Below, piece after piece: positions 8,582 through 16,147 of a stretch of DNA of 64,000 bases (the stretch's first letter is position 1; every line of letters begins with the position of its first letter). Both the position numbers and the translations under genes were made by a program. The notes beneath the pieces were generated by a model, which was not told the origin of the DNA, made no database searches, and was given only the letters and a program-made list of their open reading frames with translations. The stretch spans positions 3,968,001-4,032,000 of the forward strand of contig NC_013947.1 in assembly GCF_000024545.1 (NCBI RefSeq), written 5' to 3'. Source of the stretch: Stackebrandtia nassauensis DSM 44728 (GTDB lineage Bacteria; Actinomycetota; Actinomycetes; Mycobacteriales; Micromonosporaceae).

Positions 8582-9841
8582 GATTACTACAGAATTCTCG
8601 GACTGACGACCTCAGCCGAGATCGCAGAGATCCGGCAGGCCTACCGCCGGAAAGTTCGTGACGCCCATCCCGACGCCGGTGGCGATCCCGAGGTCTTCCA
8701 CGAACTGCAGGAAGCCTACGAGACGCTCACCGATCCGGTCCTGCGTCTCGAGTACGACGCCGCCCGCGGTACCCGCAAGCCCCCGTGGGGGAATCGCCGC
8801 CGTCCCGGCCGCCACACCAAGAGCCACAAGGTCAAGGCCTGGCGCGTCAACACCACCGTCGACAAACCGGCCAACAAGAACGCCGCCCCCACCACCCCGC
8901 CGGGCGCCGGGGAGGTCATGTCGCTGCCGTGGTTCGTCGACATCGACCCGACCAAGCGACTGCGCTACACGCCCTCGGTGTGGCAGCGCGGCGGCATCGC
9001 CGCCGGTATCGGCGCCGCCTGGACGTATCTGACGATCCAGGTGTCGGCCCTGGTGCTGGCCAGCGACACCATCACCGTCCTCAAAGCTCTCATCGTGCCC
9101 TACATGCTGCTGGTCGCCGGAGTCGTGGCCGTGGCCTGTTTCCGCGGTCTGCGTCCCACCCGGCCCACCTCGTTCATCGTCACCGGTGTGGTGGCGCTGG
9201 TGGTGGTGTGGCTGTCGGGCGCCACCCTGGGCGGGATCCTGCTGGCGCTGCACCTGGTGGCCTCGGCGGTACTGCCGTGGTCGGTGCGGCGGGTCCGCAT
9301 CGCCGCGCGGCTGCGCGCCGCGGTGCGCAGCGCCCTGAAGGACTTCAACGCGTTCGCGCCCTCGGGCGCCAAGCCCAGTGCCGACCGACGTACCGGCGCC
9401 GTGTTGCGCACACTGTTGGAGCGGCTGCCCGCCGCCCGGTTGTTCGTGCGGGTCCCGGTGGGTGTGCACCGCGCCGAATACACTGTTGTGTGTGGACGCC
9501 GGGTCGCGGTGATCGCGCCGCCGGTGCCCCGTTCCACCGGCGACTCCGGTGCCGAGGCGCTGCCCAGCGCCGTCCACGACGTGTCGCAGTTGCTCAACGA
9601 GGCCACCGTGCGCGGTTTCGTCGTGTGGCCGAACCTGCCGGTGGATCGCATCTCCGGTGCCGACGCGGTGATCCGGCATCTGTCGGCTCCCGACGCGGCC
9701 GGTGAGATCGGGCGTTGGCTGGCCAACGACCCGTACACGCTGCACCTGCCGACCTTGCGTCGGCTGCGGGACCGGCTGGCAGCGGCCGACGGTGCCGAGT
9801 CGGCCCGCAAGGCCCCGCCCCGCAGCACCATCGAGGTCTGA
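8570..9841 (+). CDS. Membrane J-domain (DnaJ-like) co-chaperone
   Basis: 423 residues from GTG 8570. Residues ~5-66 are a J-domain: DYYRILGL, helix II RQAYRRKVRDAHPDAGG with the essential HPD at 33-35, and the ending YETLTDPVLRLEYDAARG. A basic linker follows, then three or four hydrophobic segments (about residues 140-235), and a ~190-residue C-terminal domain of unknown fold. No zinc-finger or classical DnaJ substrate domain is present, so this is a type III J-protein. HPD proteins stimulate a DnaK ATPase; with the GrpE-like gene at 4894 it suggests a membrane-localised Hsp70 cycle. The start codon lies in the loop of a perfect hairpin. Confidence 0.85.
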   Translation: MTEPDYYRILGLTTSAEIAEIRQAYRRKVRDAHPDAGGDPEVFHELQEAYETLTDPVLRLEYDAARGTRKPPWGNRRRPGRHTKSHKVKAWRVNTTVDKPANKNAAPTTPPGAGEVMSLPWFVDIDPTKRLRYTPSVWQRGGIAAGIGAAWTYLTIQVSALVLASDTITVLKALIVPYMLLVAGVVAVACFRGLRPTRPTSFIVTGVVALVVVWLSGATLGGILLALHLVASAVLPWSVRRVRIAARLRAAVRSALKDFNAFAPSGAKPSADRRTGAVLRTLLERLPAARLFVRVPVGVHRAEYTVVCGRRVAVIAPPVPRSTGDSGAEALPSAVHDVSQLLNEATVRGFVVWPNLPVDRISGADAVIRHLSAPDAAGEIGRWLANDPYTLHLPTLRRLRDRLAAADGAESARKAPPRSTIEV

Positions 9842-9931
9842 GAATCCACAGTGGTGGTGGCAGCACGGATGTGCTGGCGGTTGAGGGCATGAGGCCGCGC
9901 ACATTTCGGGCGACTCCCCGCACCCAGGCGC

Positions 9932-9950
9932 TAAGGTTAGGCTTCCCTAT
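9932..9950 (+). promoter_or_regulatory. IdeR/DtxR-type iron box
   Basis: The 19-bp sequence TAAGGTTAGGCTTCCCTAT matches the actinobacterial iron-box consensus TTAGGTTAGGCTAACCTAA at 15 of 19 positions. It ends 20 nt before the GTG of the first siderophore synthetase gene, so it overlaps the promoter or early leader. Iron-loaded IdeR/DmdR binding would repress the three-gene siderophore operon when iron is plentiful. This is inferred from the consensus. Confidence 0.7.
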
Positions 9951-9970
9951 TATTCTGGTGGAGGTGGCGA

Positions 9971-11644
9971 GTGCCTACTGTCGACACGGCGCGCGCCCGA
10001 GCCGCCATCCTGGCGCGCCTGTGGGGAGCCGCCGCCCGGGAGGCACTGCCCGGCGTGAAGGCCCGTGACGCCACCGACGCGACGCTCACCATCACCACCC
10101 ACAGCGGACACACCCTGACCGGCCCCCGCGCGGCGGCCGAGCTGTTCGCCGACCCCGGGCCCGGCCTGGCCATCACCGTCGCCCCGCCACCGGGAACCAG
10201 CGCGGCGCACGCGAACCCCGACGCGGGGCTGGAGCCCGCTGGCGGCCACCCGCCGCTGACCGACGGCGCGCGCGGCCGCGAGCCCGCCGATACGACGAGC
10301 CTTGCCGCGCGGCAGAACCAGGCCGCTGATCACGCCGCTCGCCCGCTCACCGACCCCGCCGAGCTCGCCGCGCTGCTGGCCGAGGGCAGCGCGCACGCCG
10401 AGCGGCTCGCGCGCGAGATCGCCGAGAGCGTCGCGGGACTGGCCGCCGCCCGCGCCGCCGCCACGCCCCACCCCGACGCCGCGAAACTGTGGGACACCGC
10501 CCGCGACCACCACCCCGACCCCAGTGTCTACTTCGAACAGCTCGTCGTCGACGGCCACCCCGTCCATCCACTGTGCCGAGCCCGCGACGGCGTCGACGCC
10601 GCCCGGTTCGCCCCCGAGCACCACCCGACCGTCGCGCTGGCCATGACCCCCATCGCTCCCGCCCGGGTCACCGGCGACTGGCCCTGGCACGACGACCAGC
10701 ACCGGCCACTGCTGCCGGTCCACCCGCTGCAAGCCCACCGCCACCGGCCCCCCAACCCGGCCGCGCGCACCCTGGACGCCTCCCCGCTGATGTCGCTGCG
10801 CACCCTGGCCCCGGCAGCGCACCCCGGCATCCACATCAAGACCGCCCTCGATGTCCAGATGACCAGCGCCCGCCGCCGCGTCTCCCCCGCATCAGTCCAC
10901 AACGGACCACCGCTGTCGCGGGCCGTCGCCGCGCTCGGCGAAGTCCTCGTACAGCGCGAAACCGGCGCCGCCGCGCTGGTCGTCGACGGCCACGCCTCCC
11001 AGCACCTGGCCGCGATCGTGCGCCAGTCCCCCGCCGCCGTCATCCCCGACGGCCACATCGCCATCCCGCTGGCCGCCCTCGCCGAACCCGACCCCGCTAC
11101 CACACGGCCGCTCATCGCCACCGTCATCCACGCCAGCGGCCTCGATCCACACACCTGGTGGCAGCGGTTCGCCGACACACTGCTGCCGCCGCTGCTGCGC
11201 CTGGCGACGATCGGCATCGGCCTGGAAGCCCACGGCCAGAACACCCTCCTGTCCGTCCACAACGGCCAACCGTCGGCCGTCGTCTACCGCGACTTCGGCG
11301 GCGTCCGCGTCCGTGAATCCACCCTGCCCGCGCTCGGCCTCGACGATCTCGCCGGAGACCTCGGCACCACCGACCCCGACGTCGTCCACACCAAACTCAT
11401 CGCCGCCGCCTACAGCGTCACCCTCAACCAGCTCGTCGACGCGCTCACCCGCGCCCACCCCGGCACCTGGTGGCGCGCGATCGCGGCCACCACCGCCGCG
11501 CACACCCGCGACGACCCCGCGCTGCGCGAGGCCCTGTTCGCCGCGACCTGGCCCATCAAGGCCACCACCGCCATGCGCCTGTCCGACGACCCCACCGATG
11601 ACCAATGGACGCACATCCCCAACCCGATCGCCGGTATGGAATGA
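9971..11644 (+). CDS. NRPS-independent siderophore (NIS) synthetase, IucA/IucC family
   Basis: 557 residues from GTG 9971 behind GGTGGAGG. The central block HPGIHIKTALDVQMTSARRR followed by SPASVHNGPPLSR is the characteristic IucA/IucC active-site region. C-terminal segments (GIGLEAHGQNTLLSVHNG, VYRDFGGVRV) match the FhuF-like ending of the family. NIS synthetases use ATP to form amide or ester bonds between a carboxylate such as citrate and an amine or alcohol. The gene follows an iron box and overlaps the next synthetase by 4 nt (ATGA). The N-terminal ~120 residues are Ala-rich and poorly conserved-looking. The substrate cannot be assigned from sequence alone. Confidence 0.88.
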   Translation: MPTVDTARARAAILARLWGAAAREALPGVKARDATDATLTITTHSGHTLTGPRAAAELFADPGPGLAITVAPPPGTSAAHANPDAGLEPAGGHPPLTDGARGREPADTTSLAARQNQAADHAARPLTDPAELAALLAEGSAHAERLAREIAESVAGLAAARAAATPHPDAAKLWDTARDHHPDPSVYFEQLVVDGHPVHPLCRARDGVDAARFAPEHHPTVALAMTPIAPARVTGDWPWHDDQHRPLLPVHPLQAHRHRPPNPAARTLDASPLMSLRTLAPAAHPGIHIKTALDVQMTSARRRVSPASVHNGPPLSRAVAALGEVLVQRETGAAALVVDGHASQHLAAIVRQSPAAVIPDGHIAIPLAALAEPDPATTRPLIATVIHASGLDPHTWWQRFADTLLPPLLRLATIGIGLEAHGQNTLLSVHNGQPSAVVYRDFGGVRVRESTLPALGLDDLAGDLGTTDPDVVHTKLIAAAYSVTLNQLVDALTRAHPGTWWRAIAATTAAHTRDDPALREALFAATWPIKATTAMRLSDDPTDDQWTHIPNPIAGME

Positions 11645-13332
11645 CCACACCCCACGACGCCGCGGCCCACATCACCGCCAGTCTCCTGGCCGCCGCCTGG
11701 CGCGAGAACCTCGACGGCCTGCGCGACAACGCCACCGTCACCCCCGGACCCGCGCCCGGACAGCTGACCGTCCACATCGACACGTCCGCCGGGCACATCC
11801 GTGCCACCGCCCAGGCCGGGCCCTTCGACCAGATCACCCCCACCGGCCCCATCGACTGCGACGGCAACACCGTCACCGACCCGGTCACGCTGCTGAAAGC
11901 CCTGTCCCCCAACGCCCCCGAACACCTCACCCGCGAACTCGACGACGCCGTCACCGGCCTGGCCACCGCCCTGCCCCGCCACCAGCGGCTCACCGACACG
12001 ATCGCCGAGACCGCCAAACACCACGGCGCCACCACCACCGTCGCGCTGGCCGACATCCTCACCGACCGGCAGGCCGACTTCCTGCCGTGCCGGTTCCTCG
12101 AACCGCTCGCCGTCGACGGACACCACCTGCACCCCTGCGCCCGCACCCGGCTGGGCTGGAACGACGCCGACCGCCGCGCCTACGACCTCGAGACCCCCGA
12201 ACCGATCGCGGTGCGATTCGTGGCCGCCCGCCGCGACGCCATCGCCTCGGCCACCGACGACCATGGCCGCGACCTCGGCGAACTCCTCGAACACCTACAC
12301 CCGCCGCTGCGCGACCTGCGCGACGACGACACCATCGCCATCCCCGTCCACCCCTGGCAGCACCGGCACCTGCGCGAGGGCCCCGGCCGCGACCTGTACG
12401 CCGACGGCACCCTGCGCGACCTGCCCACCCGCATGGACACCGAGCCCACCGCCTCCATCCGCACCCTCGTCACCGCGGACGGCAGCTACCTCAAGTGCTC
12501 ACTGTCCATCCACATCACCTCCACCACCCGCGGCATCTCCCCCGCCACCGTCCATAACGGCCCGATCCTGTCCCGGCTGCTGTCCGAGGTCATCGGCGGC
12601 GACGACTACCTGGCGCCGCGCATCGACATCCTCACCGAACACGCCGGAGCCAGCCTCCCGCACGGCCACCCCGCCGCCCGGGAACTGTCCTGCCTGCTGC
12701 GCGCCCGGCTGTCCGACGTCACCGGCCCGGGCGAACTCGCCGTACCCGCCACCGCCCTGGCCGCCACCTCACCGGTCACCGGACGCAGCATCGCCGCCGA
12801 ACTGGTCGACGACAGCGGCCTGGACGCCGCCGACTTCCTGCACCGCTACACCTTCGGCCTCGCCGGGCCCACCATCCGCCTGGCCACCCACTACGGCATC
12901 GGCACCGAAGCCCACCTGCAGAACTGCGTACCCACCTTCCGCGACGGCATCCCCGAACGCGTCATCGTCCGCGACCTCGGCGGCGGCCGCGTCCTGCTGC
13001 CCCGGCTGGCCGAGTCCGGACACCGCCCCGACCTCCACCCCGCCTCCGTCATCACCACCACCGACGCCGAGACCGTGCGCGCCAAGGTCGCCTACACCGT
13101 GTTCCAGAACCACCTCGCCGCCGTCACCACCGCCCTGACCCAGGACTGTGGACTCACCCAGGACCGGGCCTGGCGCGTCATCGCCGACACCGTCGACACC
13201 CTCGACCTGGCGTCCGGCGACCGCGACTTCTACACCGCCGCCACCGTCCCCCACAAGGCGCTGCTCACCATGCGCGTCAACCCCGGACGCGACATCCACG
13301 TCCCCGTCACCAACCCGCTGGCCCGCCCATGA
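11641..13332 (+). CDS. Second NIS siderophore synthetase, IucA/IucC family
   Basis: 563 residues from ATG 11641, overlapping the upstream stop as ATGA. Family motifs are IPVHPWQHRHL (~240), TSSTRG-type LSIHITSTTRGISPATVHNG (~295-315), YGIGTEAHLQNCVPTFRDG and VIVRDLGGGRV near residues 420-450. It is a paralogue of the preceding protein. Two tandem NIS enzymes typically perform successive condensations on opposite ends of a dicarboxylic or tricarboxylic core. The PLP decarboxylase gene that follows overlaps by 4 nt, making a tight three-gene operon. An upstream in-frame ATG at 11605 lies inside the previous gene and is less likely. Confidence 0.88.
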   Translation: MTTPHDAAAHITASLLAAAWRENLDGLRDNATVTPGPAPGQLTVHIDTSAGHIRATAQAGPFDQITPTGPIDCDGNTVTDPVTLLKALSPNAPEHLTRELDDAVTGLATALPRHQRLTDTIAETAKHHGATTTVALADILTDRQADFLPCRFLEPLAVDGHHLHPCARTRLGWNDADRRAYDLETPEPIAVRFVAARRDAIASATDDHGRDLGELLEHLHPPLRDLRDDDTIAIPVHPWQHRHLREGPGRDLYADGTLRDLPTRMDTEPTASIRTLVTADGSYLKCSLSIHITSTTRGISPATVHNGPILSRLLSEVIGGDDYLAPRIDILTEHAGASLPHGHPAARELSCLLRARLSDVTGPGELAVPATALAATSPVTGRSIAAELVDDSGLDAADFLHRYTFGLAGPTIRLATHYGIGTEAHLQNCVPTFRDGIPERVIVRDLGGGRVLLPRLAESGHRPDLHPASVITTTDAETVRAKVAYTVFQNHLAAVTTALTQDCGLTQDRAWRVIADTVDTLDLASGDRDFYTAATVPHKALLTMRVNPGRDIHVPVTNPLARP

Positions 13333-14495
13333 CACCCGCGATCCCGACCCGCGTTGCCGCCGCGATCGACACCCTGTCGCACCCGGTGTGCGCCTACGTC
13401 TACGACCTGGCCGCGCTGTCGGAGCGCATCGCCGCCGTCAAGGCCGCCCTACCGCCACAGACCCGGCTGTTCTACGCCATGAAAGCCAACTCACGGCCCG
13501 AACTGGTCGCCAGGGCCGCCCAGTACTGCGACGGCATCGAAATCGCCTCACCGGGCGAACTGGCCACCGCCATCGCGGCCGGGGCCCGGCACCTCATCTA
13601 CGGCGGACCCTCCAAGACCGACGCCGCGCTGACCGCCGCCCTGTCGTGCGGCACGCCGGTCACCGTCAACGTCGAGGGGCTCCACGAGCTGCGCCGTCTC
13701 GACCGGCTGGCCCGCCAGCACGGCACCGTCGCCGAGATCGCGCTGCGCGTCAACCGCGCCACCGAGACCCCCGGCGGCACCCACCGCATGACCGGTACGC
13801 CGACCCCGTTCGGCATCGACGCGGCCCACCTCGACGACGCGGTCGACCTGGCCCGGCGACTGCCGGGCGTGCGACTGACCGGGCTGCACCTGCACGCCGT
13901 CAGCAACAACCTCGACGCCGCCGCCCACGCCCGCTTCGTCGCCGAGGCCCTGGAGTACGCGGCCGACACCGCCACCCGCCACGGGCTCACCTGGGAGACG
14001 GTGAACCTGGGCGGCGGCATCGGCGTCGACCCCGCCGGGGGCAGCGAGTTCGACCTGGCGGACTTCGCCGCCCGCCTGACCCGACCCGCCGTCACCACGA
14101 TCTTCGAACTGGGCCGCTACCTGGCGGCCGAGACCGGTTGGTACGCCACCGAAGTCACCGACATCAAGACCACCCACGGCCGCACCTTCGCGGTCGTGCG
14201 GGGCGGCACCCACCACTTTCGACTGCCCGCCGCCTGGGGCTACGACCACCCCGCCGCCGTGCACCCCGTCGACGAGTGGCCCTATCCGTGGCAGCGCCCC
14301 GAGGCCCGCGACACGACCGTCGACGTCACCGGCGAACTGTGCACCCCCCGCGACGTGCTGTGCCGCGATCTGCCGGTGTCGCGGCTGCGCGTGGGCGACG
14401 TGCTGGTGTTCGGCCGCACCGGGGCCTACGGCTGGGACATCTCGCACCACGACTTCCTCAGCCACCCGCACCCCGACACCGTCGTGCTCGACTGA
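13329..14495 (+). CDS. PLP-dependent fold-type III decarboxylase (DAP/ornithine-type, SbnH-like)
   Basis: 388 residues, ATG overlapping the upstream stop. The FYAMKANSRPEL motif places the PLP lysine at residue 52. The glycine-rich phosphate loop NLGGGIGVD lies near residue 230, and the C-terminal RTGAYGWDISHHDF corresponds to the GAY.. block of diaminopimelate/ornithine decarboxylases. Within a siderophore operon it resembles SbnH of staphyloferrin B synthesis, which decarboxylates an intermediate carrying an amino acid. Amino acid decarboxylation to provide a diamine is equally possible. It is unlikely to be the housekeeping LysA given its operon position. No export or uptake gene follows; the next gene converges from the other strand. 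Confidence 0.82.
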   Translation: MTPAIPTRVAAAIDTLSHPVCAYVYDLAALSERIAAVKAALPPQTRLFYAMKANSRPELVARAAQYCDGIEIASPGELATAIAAGARHLIYGGPSKTDAALTAALSCGTPVTVNVEGLHELRRLDRLARQHGTVAEIALRVNRATETPGGTHRMTGTPTPFGIDAAHLDDAVDLARRLPGVRLTGLHLHAVSNNLDAAAHARFVAEALEYAADTATRHGLTWETVNLGGGIGVDPAGGSEFDLADFAARLTRPAVTTIFELGRYLAAETGWYATEVTDIKTTHGRTFAVVRGGTHHFRLPAAWGYDHPAAVHPVDEWPYPWQRPEARDTTVDVTGELCTPRDVLCRDLPVSRLRVGDVLVFGRTGAYGWDISHHDFLSHPHPDTVVLD

Positions 14496-14518
14496 GCCGC
14501 CGCCGAGGGCCCGGGGCT

Positions 14519-15703
14519 TCAGGTATTCGCGGTCAGCGCGCTCGTGTACGACGCCAGCGCGGCGGTGATCGGGGTGGCCTTGGCCGCCGCCTCGGCGACC
14601 TCCTCGTTGGGGTCGCTGCGCCAGGTGATGCCGCCGCCGGCCCACACGTGCAGCCGGGACTCGGCCACCGCGACGGTGCGGATCGTCAGCCCCAGCCGCA
14701 GCCCCTCCCCCGTCACGTAGCCCATGGCTCCCATCGCCGGGCCCCGTCCGACCACCTCCAGGTCCGCGATGTGTTCCAGCGCCGCCAGTTTCGGGGTCCC
14801 GGTGACCGACCCGGGCGGGCACAGCCCCCGCAGCAGCCGGTCCAGTCCGGTGCCCTCGGCCAGTCGGGCCCGGATCACCGACTCGGCCTGCCACAGGCCG
14901 CCCCATTCCCGCAGCGCGAACAGTTCCTCCACGGCGATGCTGCCCGGCACCGCCACGTGGGCCAGGTCGTTGCGTTCCAGGTCGACGATCATGACGTGCT
15001 CGGCGCGTTCCTTGACCGAGCGCCGCAGCTGCCGGGCACCCTCGACTGTGGCCGGTGCGGTGCCCTTGATCGGCGCGGTCGTGACCACGCCCGAAGCCAC
15101 CTCGGCCAGGCATTCCGGCGAGGCCGAGGCCACCGTCCACCCCGGACCCGACATGGTGCCGCCGAAACGGGCCTGCGGCCACGACGCCAGCCGCCGCACC
15201 ACGCCGTCGGCGTCACCCGACACCGGCGCCGACTGGTGGCCGACGATGTTGACCTGGTAGACGTCGCCGCGTCCGATCGCGGCCCGGACCGCCGACACGG
15301 CGGCGGCGTGCTGGGCCGGGGTCCACGACTGTTCCCACTCGCCGGTCAGCGCGAAGCCGCCGACCGGCCGCGAGGTCGCGACCGGGGCGTGGTGGTAGGC
15401 GACGGCCGCCAGGTCGGGCACCGCCGTGGCCGGGCTCGGCGGTCCGGGTTCGCCGCCGATCATCACGGCACCGGCGGCGGCCGACACGAGCACCGCCACC
15501 CCGCACAGCCGCCGGGATACATCATGGACTCCGGACCGTGACAGGTCGGCGACGTCCAGTCCGGACTCTTCGCAGAAGTCACGCAACAGTTGCGCGGGGT
15601 CACCCCCGTCGCCGACACGCCACTGCAACCGGGCGACCTCGCAGCGTGAGGCCCGGCAACCAGGCGGTACCCCGGGGGGCACACAAAGGTGATTCGTGCT
15701 CAT
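14519..15703 (-). CDS. pabB: Chorismate-binding enzyme, aminodeoxychorismate synthase component I-like
   Basis: 394 residues. The motif PIKGT, with Lys at ~213, is diagnostic of PabB rather than anthranilate synthase (PIAGT). Downstream motifs are the conserved acidic block HVMIVDLERNDL, PPGSVTGTPK, RGPAMGAMGYV and WAGGGITWRSDPNEE. The enzyme would aminate chorismate to 4-amino-4-deoxychorismate for p-aminobenzoate/folate, with a glutaminase subunit encoded elsewhere. It converges on the siderophore operon with a 23-nt gap. Because of PIKGT I do not read it as a salicylate synthase for that operon. GGAAGG lies rather far (about 16 nt) upstream of ATG 15703, so the start could be slightly downstream. 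Confidence 0.78.
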   Translation of the reverse strand: MSTNHLCVPPGVPPGCRASRCEVARLQWRVGDGGDPAQLLRDFCEESGLDVADLSRSGVHDVSRRLCGVAVLVSAAAGAVMIGGEPGPPSPATAVPDLAAVAYHHAPVATSRPVGGFALTGEWEQSWTPAQHAAAVSAVRAAIGRGDVYQVNIVGHQSAPVSGDADGVVRRLASWPQARFGGTMSGPGWTVASASPECLAEVASGVVTTAPIKGTAPATVEGARQLRRSVKERAEHVMIVDLERNDLAHVAVPGSIAVEELFALREWGGLWQAESVIRARLAEGTGLDRLLRGLCPPGSVTGTPKLAALEHIADLEVVGRGPAMGAMGYVTGEGLRLGLTIRTVAVAESRLHVWAGGGITWRSDPNEEVAEAAAKATPITAALASYTSALTANT

Positions 15704-15800
15704 TCGTTCGGTTGGAATTCCTTCCGGGGGTGGTGGTCACAGGCGTCAACTACCGGATTCGTGCCTTAACTGTTGCGACAATGACATCAAAGACTCGCTA

Positions 15801-15833
15801 GTGTGGCCAAATAGTTGATGTGAATAGCCACAC
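15801..15833. other. Small inverted repeat between pabB and the DUF5999 gene
   Basis: GTGTGGC (15801-15807) and GCCACAC (15827-15833) form a 7-bp inverted repeat in the 167-bp divergent gap. It could be an operator shared by the two promoters or a leader stem-loop of the plus-strand gene. Nothing else is evident in this gap. Confidence 0.3.
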
Positions 15834-15870
15834 AGCAACACCACACAGGAAAGACAACCAGGAGCACAGA

Positions 15871-16065
15871 ATGTGCCAGCACCAGCCGAGTTGCCCAGAG
15901 GCCGACGAGTCCGATCGCGAAGCCGCGCGGGTCGTCGCATCCCACCCCGAGCAGGGTTGGAGCCTGTTGTGTAACGGGGTCGTGGTCTTCGACGACACCG
16001 GCGAACTGCTTCCCGACGGAAGCGTCATCGCCCCGCACCGACCGCACATCGGCACGGCAGCCTGA
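15871..16065 (+). CDS. DUF5999 family small protein
   Basis: 64 residues from ATG 15871 with GGAG 7 nt upstream. The sequence MCQHQPSCPEADESDREAAR followed by VVASHPEQGWSLLCNGVVVF and DDTGELLPDGSVIAPHRP closely matches, from memory, the short actinobacterial DUF5999 proteins of Streptomyces and relatives. Two N-terminal Cys and two His within the first ten residues (C2, H4, C8), plus C46 region, might bind metal, but no function is established. No signal peptide or membrane segment is present. An in-frame ATG-like start 51 nt upstream is possible but lies outside the conserved part. Confidence 0.85.
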   Translation: MCQHQPSCPEADESDREAARVVASHPEQGWSLLCNGVVVFDDTGELLPDGSVIAPHRPHIGTAA

Positions 16066-16147
16066 CAACCCGGCACCACACGGGGATCCGCACGGCACAC
16101 CCCACCCTCCAACCCGGACACTATCGCTGACCGGACGTCGGATTCGG

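Noticed and set aside
14519-15703. Salicylate or isochorismate synthase belonging to the siderophore operon
   Set aside because: The PIKGT motif indicates PabB, and the gene is on the opposite strand without an iron box.
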